Source of the DNA: Otis tarda
Taxonomy: Eukaryota; Chordata; Aves; Otidiformes; Otididae
DNA: 64,000 nt
Direction of reading: 5' to 3'
Assembly: GCA_026413225.1 (NCBI GenBank)
Contig: CM048572.1
Location: 4,712,001 to 4,776,000 of the forward strand
Shown here: in pieces, positions 1 through 9,880 of the stretch
Position numbering within the stretch: position 1 is the stretch's first letter
Layout: every line of letters starts with the position of its first letter
Translations under genes and position numbers: made by a program
Notes under the pieces: model-generated
Told to the model about the DNA's origin: nothing
What the model saw: the letters and a program-made list of their open reading frames with translations, nothing else
Database searches by the model: none

Positions 1-365
1 GGTGGCACTGGTGGCCACAGCTGGGACAGGTTACTGATCAGCCACCAGCTGGGACAGGTTACCCAGATTGGCCCAAGGGCTGTTCCAACCCATGGGAACC
101 ACGCTCAGTGTGTAAGTGAGGAGAGGGTTAAGGGGAGGTTGTTGCTACTCAGGAGGGAGCTGGGCATCAGGATCCACAGTGAGTTACTGTACTGGAAATG
201 ACATGCCAATGTATTTTCTGTTACTGGTTTTGTTTTCCATTTATGTTTTGTTTTCCTCTGTTGTTCTTTTAATCTGTTTTTATCTCAACCTGTGAGTTTT
301 GCCTTCTTTTCTTTCCCAGTTCTCCTCCCTGTCCCACTGGAGGGTGGGGGGAGTGAGAGACTCTT
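1..365 (+). mobile_element. Diverged LTR of an avian endogenous retrovirus (solo or partial, fossil)
   Basis: The right half follows a pattern common in bird genomes: a T-rich stretch, a TTTAATCTG polyadenylation-like region, a segment close to TTATCTCAACCTGTGAGTTT, a pyrimidine-rich stretch, then CCCACTGG followed by a G run and GGAGTGAG. Upstream, GAGCTGGGCATCAGGATCC also matches that family as I remember it. No internal retroviral gene follows, so it reads as a solo LTR or an LTR fragment whose left end may lie outside the window. It is old and clearly eroded. The exact subfamily (ERVL- or ERVK-type) is not something I can assign by eye. It is the best single clue that the host is a bird. 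Confidence 0.65.
18..62. repeat. Two-copy tandem repeat, 17 identical bases, period 28
   Basis: CAGCTGGGACAGGTTAC occurs exactly at 18-34 and again at 46-62. It lies within the LTR relic, and short internal duplications are common in LTR enhancer regions. Confidence 0.8.
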
Positions 366-1014
366 CAAAGAGCATCGCTCCTCTACATCAGGCTTTTTCA
401 AAAAATGCCTGGACTTGGTTTGTTGTTAACTTTCCTAGCAGGATCACAGAGAATGTTTGTTATGTTCACGCTTAAAGAGCCTTTCCTTTCTGTTCAAGCA
501 TCCACATCTTTGTGTAGCTGCGTTGTTGCTGTAAGTGTGTTACGTCAGAAGACTGTTTGCATTTACAAGGGCTCAGAGCTTCACCTGACTGGTGATCTCT
601 CTTTGGATGATCTTTCTTTTCTGTGTCCTGTGACACAACCAAGCATTTCAGCCTTTCAGCAAGATCACTTTGCTGGACCTGTGTCACTGGACACATGAGG
701 AATCCAGCAGATCTCCTGCTGTTGCAAGGACCAAGCCTGTCAAATCCTCTCCAGCTTTCTTCCTTCCAGTTCATCAGTGTTCCTGCAACCGCTGTCTTTT
801 TAGAGGAGACAGCCCGGTTAGCCAGCTTGTCTACAGAGATTGACAAGTGCAGATGAGAGTGTGGAAGTCCATCCCCTCCCCATAACTACTTACTCCATCC
901 CTGTTTCCCCTCCCAAAGCGAAACTGAGCCTTCACCTAATTCCTTGCTAACACAGAGGCTTTCTCATGGGAAACATTGGTTCCTCCTGACTTAAACTGAT
1001 GGGGTGTGAGGAGC
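366..1014. other. Unique DNA, no gene seen
   Basis: Overlapping open frames of 77-124 codons occur on both strands here. None has a recognisable domain, and they are incompatible with one another. I see no promoter or RNA gene. Confidence 0.6.
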
Positions 1015-1215
1015 TGGGCAGTGCCTCGGTGAGGCCAGCCCAAGCAGTGGGATAATGGATGATATGCCAGCGCCGGAGCGCCTGTGAGCTCCGTCAGACC
1101 AGCGCTCATCCCACCCGTTGATATGGTAACGGCCCGTTATTTAGTAGAAGGCGCCATCCATAGCACTGTCCAGCTATTTGTACTTGTCTAATTATTATTA
1201 CTCTTTGCATTTTCT
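1015..1215. promoter_or_regulatory. Candidate conserved noncoding element
   Basis: This block has mixed complexity with dense homeodomain-like words (CTAATTATTATTAC near 1189), a GTTGATATGGTAACGG stretch and no simple repeats. The texture resembles vertebrate conserved enhancers. Conservation itself cannot be seen here, so this is inference from base composition and motif density. Confidence 0.3.
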
Positions 1216-1889
1216 TCCAGTGGATGAGTAATGGAAAAGGGTTAGAGGGAAGGGAAGGTGCAGGGGGAAGAGAGCAGTGATTTGTGGGATAGGTATCTCA
1301 TCTCAGAGAGGAGGACATTCATCTTGCTGAGCATCCATGGGCAGCCCTGGCTGCTGGCGCGTGGTGTTCACATGCAGATGCCTGTGTGGGTGTCAGCCCG
1401 TGGGACTGACAGGGCCTTGGGTGGGGACTGTGGTGGTATTTAAGGTTGTTTTGATCTGTGAGCATCCCTTGTTCATGTTTTGATTTCTACATATCCCTGA
1501 ATCGGCTAGTTGTTCTGAACGCCAGCCATCTCCTGATGAGACCTGAAGAGACGCAGAGAAGACTTCTCAGATCTTGATCCAAGCTGTTGTGCTCCTTGAT
1601 AACTAAAATCTCCCACTTTGCATAAGGGTTAGTTCTGTCAATTAAACAAGATTAAACAGTCACTTTCTCTTCCTACAGCCAAAGACAACTCTAGATTTCT
1701 CAGGGCAGAAATCTTTATCCAAATTGGGACAGCAGACATAGCTTTGTAACAAGCCTTCCTTTGGTCAGGCGCGTTGGTGACTGCAGGGAACCACAGCTAC
1801 CCCTCTGGGCACAGTGGTTTTGTCAGAACATCTCATGGTCTTGTCTGGAATGAATGTAATGATGGGTGCGAAATAGACCCCTGAGATAC
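1216..1889. other. Unique DNA, no gene seen
   Basis: I recognise no repeat, RNA gene or conserved-looking block in this stretch. A 61-codon frame at 1258-1443 has no family resemblance. Confidence 0.6.
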
Positions 1890-1946
1890 ATGTGTGTGTA
1901 TATATATATTTTTCTTTTTAAATTTTTTTGTGTGTGTGTATGTGTA
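1890..1946. repeat. TG/TA dinucleotide microsatellite, interrupted by T-rich spacer
   Basis: TGTGTGTGTATATATATAT is followed by a T-rich spacer and then a second TGTGTGTGTATGTGT stretch. It can be read as a compound microsatellite. Confidence 0.8.
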
Positions 1947-2654
1947 AACATTTACCTGCTTCCTGGTAGTCTTGCTTGTCTTTTTCTCTTGACCTAAAAG
2001 TTCCCAGAACAGTGCTGCTGACCTCCCAGGGGGACCCTTTCTGTGGTTTTTTTTTGAGCTAATTTGGAGTCAGTAATTCTGTTTTAGTGGAGTGCAAAGT
2101 GTTTTGGCATCCTGGAGCTTTAGAGGTGGAGAGAGAGCGGAACATTTTCTGAGGGAGGAGAATGGAGTACTAATTCCTGCTACATGGAGAGATGCACAAA
2201 TGATGTGTCAAAACAGCAGATATGGTTTAGTGTTGGCTCAACTGAGCTTTTGCTAATTGAACATCTTCATTTATGTTTCACACAGATCATCTGTGTTGTC
2301 TTTAAAAAGCTGGACACTTCCAACAAGCAGGCTAAATGACCACACCAGTAAGTGGGTTGGATTTCTCTGGCCGCAGCTGGGTAGCAGAGAGCAGCTTGTA
2401 CCTCTGCAGCAGAGCTTGTGTGTGATGCAATAAATCTCCCCCTTGTTTTGAGGGACACTGAGACATCTAGAACCAAATAAACTCAAATGCACGTTGCCTG
2501 GCTCTTGCTGTTTCACAGATGAGTTAAACACGGAATATTTATAGAGGTGATGAAGGAATTCTATGGAATATTTATGGATGCCATGCAGGAATTAATCAGA
2601 GATCACTCTTATTCCATGGAGCTTTTATGCAGCTGTGCAGAGCGCTGTCAGCTG
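1947..2654. other. Unique DNA with a short diverged tandem duplication
   Basis: No gene is seen. At 2532-2560 and 2565-2592 two copies of a segment begin GGAATATTTAT and end GGAATT, about 33 bases apart and roughly three-quarters identical. This is a small local duplication. Confidence 0.5.
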
Positions 2655-2717
2655 TTTTTTTTTGTTTGTTTGTTTGTTTTAATTTTTCTATCTTTTTTTT
2701 TTTTTTTTTTTTTTTTT
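2655..2717. repeat. T-rich low-complexity tract: (GTTT)n then T25
   Basis: A (TTTG)n stretch runs into an uninterrupted run of 25 T at 2693-2717. Confidence 0.9.
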
Positions 2718-3689
2718 GCCAACTGATTCCCGAGAGGAGGTTTCTTGAAGTCCACACAAGCTCATATCATGCCCTAACCTGTGTTTATAGAGAATTTCAT
2801 GCTTATATTGCTCTCTGTGGCTGTGGGGGATTTTGGGGCTGCTCTGACAGCAGAGGCTTCCTCTGTTGATGCAGAGCCATGTTCAGCAAGGTGAGGCCTT
2901 CACAACGCAATCAAACGTTTCTTATGCTGTTCCAGAGAGGGCAGTGGGTAAAACCAGCAGCTGATGTGTTACTGCTCAGCATGCTCTTGGTTTCTATGAA
3001 GTAGTATCTCCTTGTAGCAAATAAACACTTGTATGAACAGAAAATGCTGGGCCTGGACTGAAAACAGAGTGGTTTCTACTCCAGGGTAACACTGGTGGTG
3101 CCTCGTGCAGGCACTTCAGAGGGTGTTTGGAAACCCATACAGCCAAAACCCATCGTGACCCAATATAAGTTTTCCACAGGGAGAACAAAACCCCTCAAAG
3201 ACCTTTTCCTGCCTCCCCTTTCTTCTGGAGGTGTGCACCATATTCCCTGTAACACCCTGATCTCTCGGGACCCTAAATCCACCTTGGGGAAGGCCACCAA
3301 GGTGCAGAATTTGCTGGGATAGCAAGCAGGTTTGTTCTTTGCCCTTTGACAGAGTAGTCAAAAATTATTAAAATTCATCCTGGGGAGGCACCCAATCAGG
3401 ATTTCTTTCCCTTGAGCAGTCTGTTGTGTTCACTGTTAACAGCCTTGTAACCCAAAGCCATCCTTTCTTTTGGGGACAGGATGAGTTTTGAAGCTCCAGA
3501 ACAGCAAAGGGATATCGTCTCTTGCAACCAACATGCTCAACCATAAGATCTGCTCATGCTTGACAGTTTCTTGGTAACTGAATTAGAAGATAGTTTTTGG
3601 TTGAATTTCCTGGTAGTTTCAGCTCGCAGCTGAGCATCCCTGTCCTCCCCTCGCCCTGGTGCGCAGGCGGGGCCTGATGTGGAGAACGC
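2718..3689. other. Unique DNA, no gene seen
   Basis: Several overlapping short frames on both strands at 2994-3361 shadow one another and have no recognisable product. Nothing else stands out. Confidence 0.55.
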
Positions 3690-3930
3690 CGGGGCCACGT
3701 TTAACCTGCCCCTTCAGTTATGTGACCTGGGATGGGAAGAAACAAAAGACCTCAGCTATAAAAGGCCCCAGCACAAGCCAGTCCGAGGGTACGCGGTGGT
3801 AACAGCCAATTATGATGGTATTATAAAAGACGGCATTACAGCACTGGAGGTATTGATTGAACCTTTAGCCATTGCAGACGTTGAAAGAGAGAGAAAGAAT
3901 GAGTGCAAGATCAATATATGCATCTTTAGA
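3690..3930. promoter_or_regulatory. Candidate conserved element with a TATA-like word
   Basis: CTATAAAAGGCCCC near 3755-3770 is a good TATA-box match. It is followed by CCAATTATGATGG and ATTATAAAAGACGG. A 101-codon frame (3679-3984) crosses the block but resembles nothing known. The block could be an enhancer, or a promoter for a noncoding RNA reading right. Neither is shown by the sequence alone. Confidence 0.3.
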
Positions 3931-4009
3931 CCTATTTATCTCTGGGTGATTTTTCCATTCCCCTTCCTGTTCGATATGGCATAATTTACCTTCATAAAGT
4001 GTTCAGCGT

Positions 4010-4400
4010 CAGGGGTCCATTATCGGAGTAATCAGTTTTGATTAGTAGAGAAAGGGTACAAAATTGTTTAGCCTCTAGATAGAACTGTGAAGAGTGAGTA
4101 AACTATGCTTGACAGCACCTAATGCAGTTAGAATGTAGACTTAATTTGATTCCAATTCTTTATGGCTTTCCGTGATTTCAAGCATCTATTGGTTTGTTAG
4201 AAAAATATAATAGGAAATGGGCCGTGGCAGGTGGGAGGGGAGAGGGAGGAGAGAGATAATTTAAGTTTGCAGGATGCAATTTTCCTCCATATAAACATTC
4301 TAATGCAATTTGATGCCCGTTGTGTTTTGGTGTGCCAGGTGGGAGCTTTTATTTTGCAGATTTATTTTTAGCACTTTGAGTATATACAAGGGGTAACCCA
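4010..4400. promoter_or_regulatory. Candidate conserved noncoding element
   Basis: This AT-rich block has several homeodomain-type words (GGAGTAATCAG, TTTTGATTAG, ACTTAATTTGATTCC). It is broken only by a short purine-rich stretch at about 4225-4255. Texture alone supports the call. Confidence 0.3.
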
Positions 4401-4549
4401 AGCCGGAGGGTTGGCTGTTTATTCCCGATGCCACCAGCTGAGCTTCAGAAATCCTGACTCGCAGTACGGAGCGGGGAGTCGAGGCTCTTGTCTTTCCTTC
4501 CTGGCTCTTTCCCTCCTGCCACGCTACAGCATGAACATCTCCTTAATTT

Positions 4550-4790
4550 GTTTTTGCTCTTTTTAAAACGAAGTGGAGAATAATGTAAAATCCATTAATG
4601 GTGGCAAGAGTTCTTGGACATCCTCTAGTGAAGTAAGTGTCCTGCTTTGAAGTCAATCATTAATCAGAATGTGATTAATGCTGCTGAGTATACCATCAGT
4701 ATAAAAGAAAAGCCAATTAAGATTTTACTGGGCAATGACTTCACCCCGCTCCGATTCTCAGGACAACTAACAGTATGGTACGCTGGAAAG
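4550..4790. promoter_or_regulatory. Candidate conserved noncoding element
   Basis: Repeated ATTAAT/TAATCA words (TCCATTAATGGTGG, AATCATTAATCAGAATGTG, GATTAATGCTGCTGAG, CCAATTAAGATTTTAC) lie within about 200 bases. This density of TAAT cores resembles developmental enhancers, but it is not proof of function. Confidence 0.35.
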
Positions 4791-4799
4791 TATTAGCTG

Positions 4800-6150
4800 A
4801 TTTCCCAAACTTCTGTAATTGGTTTGCATCCTCAGCCCCATCCCAGTTGTGCCTAAGGCAGCTGCTTCACAAGTCATGTCTCCACCTCTCCCAGCTGGAC
4901 ACAGAGGTCAGGCAGTTAACAGCATGACTCAGATTTTCCCGTCTCTGATTTAGCTTAACGATGTTTGGGGAAGGACTGAGAATCTGCAGCCCGCATTGCT
5001 CGTTTTGAACCGGGGCCGCTGATGTTCCAACCTAGATTAACCCCACTGCAAATGTGAGTATCTTTTCTTAAGGATTTTGCTCAAGGATGAGATGCACCTT
5101 GGTGTTAAAGCTGGTAAAATTCACAAGTATTAGCAGTAATTAAATGGAATGTTTTGGAGTATCAGTGTAAGGTGAGGAAGGGACCTCTGTGCTGCACTGC
5201 CAATTTGGAACTGCGGAGAGGCAAGGTTTGTACTATTTTGAGAGGCCAAAGATGAGAGACAAGGATTTACGGACACACCTCTGATCCACTGAGATGAAAG
5301 GACTTTACCCTGCGTTTATCCATGATCAGAGATGTTCCTACAGAATTTATCTCCTGCTTGTTTTGTTGCTCTGCCTTTACTAGACAAATTTCAGTGGCAT
5401 GCTGTTCAAATGCAGGAAGAGATGAGATGAAAGAAGAAAAGCATCTGTGTTTGTGCAATGTTTTTCTTAATCTACCTCATTTTAAAGACCTGTAGGACTC
5501 CTGGCCAGAACCTCCTCCCCTGTCCACAGCCACAGGAGGTGGATGGATGTCCCCGCTCCGTGCTCAGTCATCCTCTTTCATCCTGGACTCTCCAGTCTTT
5601 CATGGTTTTTTTTTTTGTTTGTTTGTTTTTGTTTTTATCCTCAAAGTACACCAAAAAGCAGGCTACAAGGAGAGCTCTCTCCTACAGCTGGGTGTACAAG
5701 GTGTAAGGGAAGGGGTGAAAGTTGTGTTCCTTTTCTTTTATTCGCTTCTGTGAAAGCCTGTTGCTCCAGTGCTCTGCCCTTGCTGCTGGTGTAACGTAGC
5801 TCCTCTCAGTTTTGTGCTTTCACCTGCAGTTGTTTCCACAAGCGGGTAACTCGAGTGGGGTCTGTAGCTTCCAGCACCTCCCAAAACTCACCTTTCTCAC
5901 TCTTATTCCTCAGACTTTGCTCAAATGCAACAGGAGAGGGTCCCGAGCTGCTGGAGGGGGCTGATCACATGGCAGCCAGGGCTGCATCCCGGGACGTCCC
6001 CCATCCCTGACAGCGGTGGGAAGCGATGCACTGGGGCTGTTATCAGCCACATCAGGGCCCAGAGATCAATCCCATAGCACATGCCAGCTGGGGAAATCCA
6101 CACTTGATTAGATGTGTTCCCATCCCTGCTGCCCCCTGCTCTCACTTACA
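4800..6150. other. Unique DNA, no gene seen
   Basis: A T-rich low-complexity stretch, T11 followed by (GTTT)n, lies at 5606-5638. Short frames around 5458-5794 owe their hydrophobic residues to that T tract. No other feature is supported. Confidence 0.6.
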
Positions 6151-6154
6151 GTAA

Positions 6155-6360
6155 ACTGACACGAGGATTTAATTTCAGCCTCACATTGGATAAATAATCA
6201 ATTAAGGAGAGGGGCGGGGAGACAAAGGAGCGGAGCGGGGGCAACTGGCAGGTCACCGCCAGCACGCCTGCGGCGAGAGGCGAGGGACATGGCAGCGTGC
6301 GGGGTCATCGGAGGCAGTAAAATTTTATGTGAACGTAAAATTGGCAATAAAACCTGAGTG
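6155..6360. promoter_or_regulatory. Candidate regulatory block with a GC box
   Basis: GGATAAATAATCAATTAAGG is followed immediately by GGGGCGGGG (6211-6219), a perfect GC-box (Sp/KLF) core. The block ends with AACGTAAAATTGGCAATAAAA, which has a posterior-Hox-like CAATAAAA word. An AT-rich homeobox cluster next to a CpG-rich patch is typical of enhancers or weak promoters, but no transcript is evident. Confidence 0.3.
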
Positions 6361-6639
6361 TGCCAACTCCCACCATATTTAACTTTTAAACTCTTCTCAG
6401 ATACCCATCTTGTTCTAAATCCTTCCCTGTCATTTTTTGTCCCTCTTGTTTTGTCTTCAAGAGAAGTTGAGGAGTTAGAAGAAAACCAGACAGGTTTCTT
6501 GAAGTTGGCCAATAAAGTCTAACAAGGGACCAGCCTGGATCTTGCCTCCGCAAAGCCGAGCCGAGCCGCTGGAGCCCGCAGCGAGTTGGCACGCGGTTTT
6601 TGGTATCGCCTCTGCCCATCGCCACATGGGTTTCTTGCC

Positions 6640-7050
6640 CCAGCTGGATTGATCAATAACCTTTTACACGGCATATTTGATTTGGTTTTTTTTGAGCTTT
6701 ATCTATAAAATTAGAGCTGGGCAAACCAATTTGTGTAATAGGATCGCTAGTCACAGACCCGCTAGTATTTGGTTTATACCCTCCAGTGACCGGAGCTTTA
6801 ATACTTTTTAGTGCTTTGAAACGGAGACAGCTTTGCCTGCTCTTGTGCTTTTACTGAGTCTGGAGATATTTGGTCTCCTGTTTATAGTCCCAGCTCCGGG
6901 GGGCAAACGACTGCAGGAGAATCTTGGCTTTTGTTTTAAAGCGTTTCTAGCAATTGTGGTTTGAGAGAATGGCTTTAAAATGCGATCTGGCTCCGCTGTA
7001 AAGACTCAGGAACTAGAAGGCAAATAAAAACTTAAGTTAAAAAAAAGCAC
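6640..7050. promoter_or_regulatory. Candidate conserved noncoding element
   Basis: The block is varied in sequence, with GGATTGATCAATAACC, TCTATAAAATTAGAGC and TTTGTGTAATAGGATCG words. It contains no simple repeat longer than a T8 run and has no coding frame. Confidence 0.3.
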
Positions 7051-8429
7051 AACTCCTATTATTTTTTCAGCTACTTGTGCTTTTTTTTTTCTGGGGAGGT
7101 AGACAACTTATACTCATGCTACATACCTATATATCTAAATCTATCTATCTGGAGATGTTCACTTGTGTTTTTATCATTTAGAAACTCAGATCTGAGTAAG
7201 GAATTGGCAAGCACCTACCATCAACTGCAACACAAATGTTTGAAACTGCTCTCATCCTCCCATGTTCCTTCCCTTGCTGTGAATCCAACGCAAGCCAAAG
7301 CGGCAGAACGCTGGGCTGTGGAAATGGCTTTTCGTGGTGATTTTATTTCCACTTTGAAAAGCTGGAAGTGGCTGCAGGAACTTCTGCAGCTGGAATCAAG
7401 GAGCACTGCAGGCTCTGAGGGGATGGGCAAGAGGTGATGTGGCACTGAGTGGTTTGGGCGATGGTGGTAATTTATCGGTCAAAAAGGAGGAGGAAATGAC
7501 TGCTGTTATCTGAAAAGTCTTAACTGTTTCTGGTTCTTGGGTTGACGGTTGTTTGGGTTTTTTTTCTTGTTTGTTTGTTTTTAAAAAAAGACATTTAAAT
7601 GGTATAAATTTATTTCTATTTCTGTATGTTTTTGGTCAAGCCAACACACTACACTTCGTAGAGACAATCAGAGCTAGGTGAAGATATGCTGTATATCAGA
7701 GTAGTGTATATACTTGTGAAGAAGACTGAATTAGTGCAATTAACTGTTGACAGAAACTTCTCCGTGATCTTATGTTGACAGAATTGCCTTGTCCTCCCCC
7801 ACTCAGTGAGGGGGCTGCAGTGCCTGCTTTCCCACTCCACGTGCCCATAAACATCACTGTCGCTCTTGGATCATGTCAGGAGTCCGAGCTGTCTGAGTTG
7901 TCTCTTCAAAACAGGATGTTGAAAGCAGTTTTTGATTTCTGAAGAGAAACGGGCTGAATTTCTGAGGTACTCTTAAAATGGGGCACTTCCCACCATCTTT
8001 GAGGTATCTGTTTGACAGCAGCTGGCCTTGCCCGACTGTGTAAAAGGAAGCAGAGTTTTGTGGTGGACATTAGCTCCATTATTGCAGATCTCTGTTAGAA
8101 ACTTCAGCCTGGGTGTGGATGGAGCAGAAGTACTGAGACAAAATTTCAGAGTGAATAAGAAGGATTTCTGTGACTGTTTTTTTGGTTGATAGCTCAGGAG
8201 AACTCTTAAACACACGTGCAGTCTTCAGGAAGTGTGTAACATCTTAGGCGAATATGTTTCAGCTGTGTTCACGCCTTTTTGTCAAGTACTTCCCATGAAA
8301 ATTTGGACTATAAAATCCTGCTGCTATGAAAGCTTTTTTTTTCTGTAAAGTTTAAAGTTGTGTGCAGCAGTATTCTATATCCCAAACTAATAGTTCGCAT
8401 GTGCCAATCAAAGTATTAAGTTCACAGTT
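7051..8429. other. Unique DNA, no gene seen
   Basis: A 120-codon frame at 7075-7437 starts in a T run and resembles no known protein. A (GTTT)n/T-rich stretch is at about 7559-7582. No RNA gene or repeat is recognised. Confidence 0.55.
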
Positions 8430-8620
8430 TTTGACCACAGCTGATGTTTATTACGTGACACAAGCAGTGCGTCACTTACCCATTTAATCACGAAGTTGCT
8501 TTGTATATGGTGGAATTCTGATCTGTAGAGCAGTGAGACTTGCTGCTGGAAATTAATGAAGTAGTTTGTGGTAAATTATTAGCTGAGCAAAATATATCAT
8601 TACTTTTTTAACCAAATTAG
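8430..8620. promoter_or_regulatory. Possible conserved noncoding element
   Basis: GTTTATTACGTGACACAAG contains a bZIP-like TTACGTGAC half-site. It is followed by GCGTCAC, CATTTAATCACG and GAAATTAATGAAG words. This is a weak call from texture. Confidence 0.22.
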
Positions 8621-9754
8621 ATGGTGGCAGAAGGGATGGTTTGCTTATCTCAACGTCCATGTATTCCTCATCTTTTAGGTAATCCATCTCCAGTGTAAAA
8701 AATCATAGATTTTCTTTCTTTTGACTGGAATAACTCAGATTTCTGGACTTGAAAGCAATTTCAGACAAAGTCTGAGAAAATGGATCCTGTTTAATATTTG
8801 AAGGCCATCAGCTGTGTTGGGGAAGGATCATACCTTTTGTCAGCAGAGTTACCCGGCTTTAAGCAGATCTATCTGGGGCTACATGATTTAAAGGGATAAC
8901 ATTTTTCAGTAGTTAAAGATGCTGTCTGAGTAAATAAACCCAGACCATCATGTACGACTTTTCCTGCTTCCTGAAGTTCGTTAGTGATAACAAGACTCGT
9001 GGCATTTGGATAATAAATCTGTGATCTAAGGGCTGTTGTAAACAGGCTGAGAAAGGATGGTGGCATTAGTGGTGCAAATGCAATAACGTTTGAAAAGAAA
9101 CTCCATGGAGGGGAGAGGAGGGGGGAAGAAAGGGCAGCCAAGCGCAAGAGCGCAGGGGAGAACTTCATCATTGCAACTCTCCGTGCAGAGCGCATCCACC
9201 ATCTACTCACCACGCGCTGCTTGTGTTTTCTGTGTCAGATTGTTGAAATAGCCCTGTGAAGAGTGCGTGTGAGACAGTAAGAGGGAAGGAGTGGGTGTGT
9301 TACCTGCCTGAACTGGTTTGTCTGGTCGCATCAGTTAGAGCAATCCAGTTACATGGGTGAGCCAGCCACTGGCTGTCAGACAAGCCCCAGTAACTGTGAG
9401 TGGATGTACGCGCTTGCGTGTCTTGCTGCAATAAGCTGCTTTGCAGCAAGGTACCTGCATGTGCGTTTGCGTTGTGTGAATGCATCCCAAATCCCACTGC
9501 AGTGGAAAAATGCTGCTTGGAAATCTTTGCAGGGAAGAGCTGAAACCCTCAGAAAAAGTTGTAGATAGACCTGAGGTACTGTGTACCTCACTGAGTCAGG
9601 GGCTGCTTGTGATTTTTGGCAATGAAATCCATTTTCCTTGTTATTTTATTAATTACCGGCTCCTCCATCAGGTATAGAAACTGTGTGTTACTGTCTATAC
9701 CGATCTCATAACATCTGGAGCAATCCTTTTTTTAAGGTGTCTTTTGTCCCGCAG
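8621..9754. other. Unique DNA, no gene seen
   Basis: Overlapping frames on both strands at 8869-9677 have no recognisable product. The AAGCTGCTTTGCAGC area near 9431 is a short self-complementary word only. Confidence 0.55.
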
Positions 9755-9880
9755 GCTGCTGCACAGCCCGAAGCAGCAGAAGGGAGAGAATCGCGCGTGG
9801 GCCGAGCAGGCAGCGCGCTGGGGCTGCGGGGCCGGGGAGGTCGGCGCTGCTGCCTCTGCCGGGTCAGCGTCGGCCCTCCT
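9755..9880. other. Small CpG-rich patch
   Basis: About 125 bases are strongly GC-rich with many CpG (GAATCGCGCGTGGGCCGAGC, GGGGCCGGGGAGGTCGGCGC). It is too short for a classical CpG island. It may mark an unmethylated regulatory site or a remnant of local GC-biased conversion. Confidence 0.5.

Noticed and set aside
6110-6145. CTCF-like word CTGCTGCCCCCTGCTC
   Set aside because: Only part of the CTCF core matches.
8700-8715. CR1 3' end on the minus strand (AATCATAGATT)
   Set aside because: Flanking sequence does not follow the CR1 terminus.
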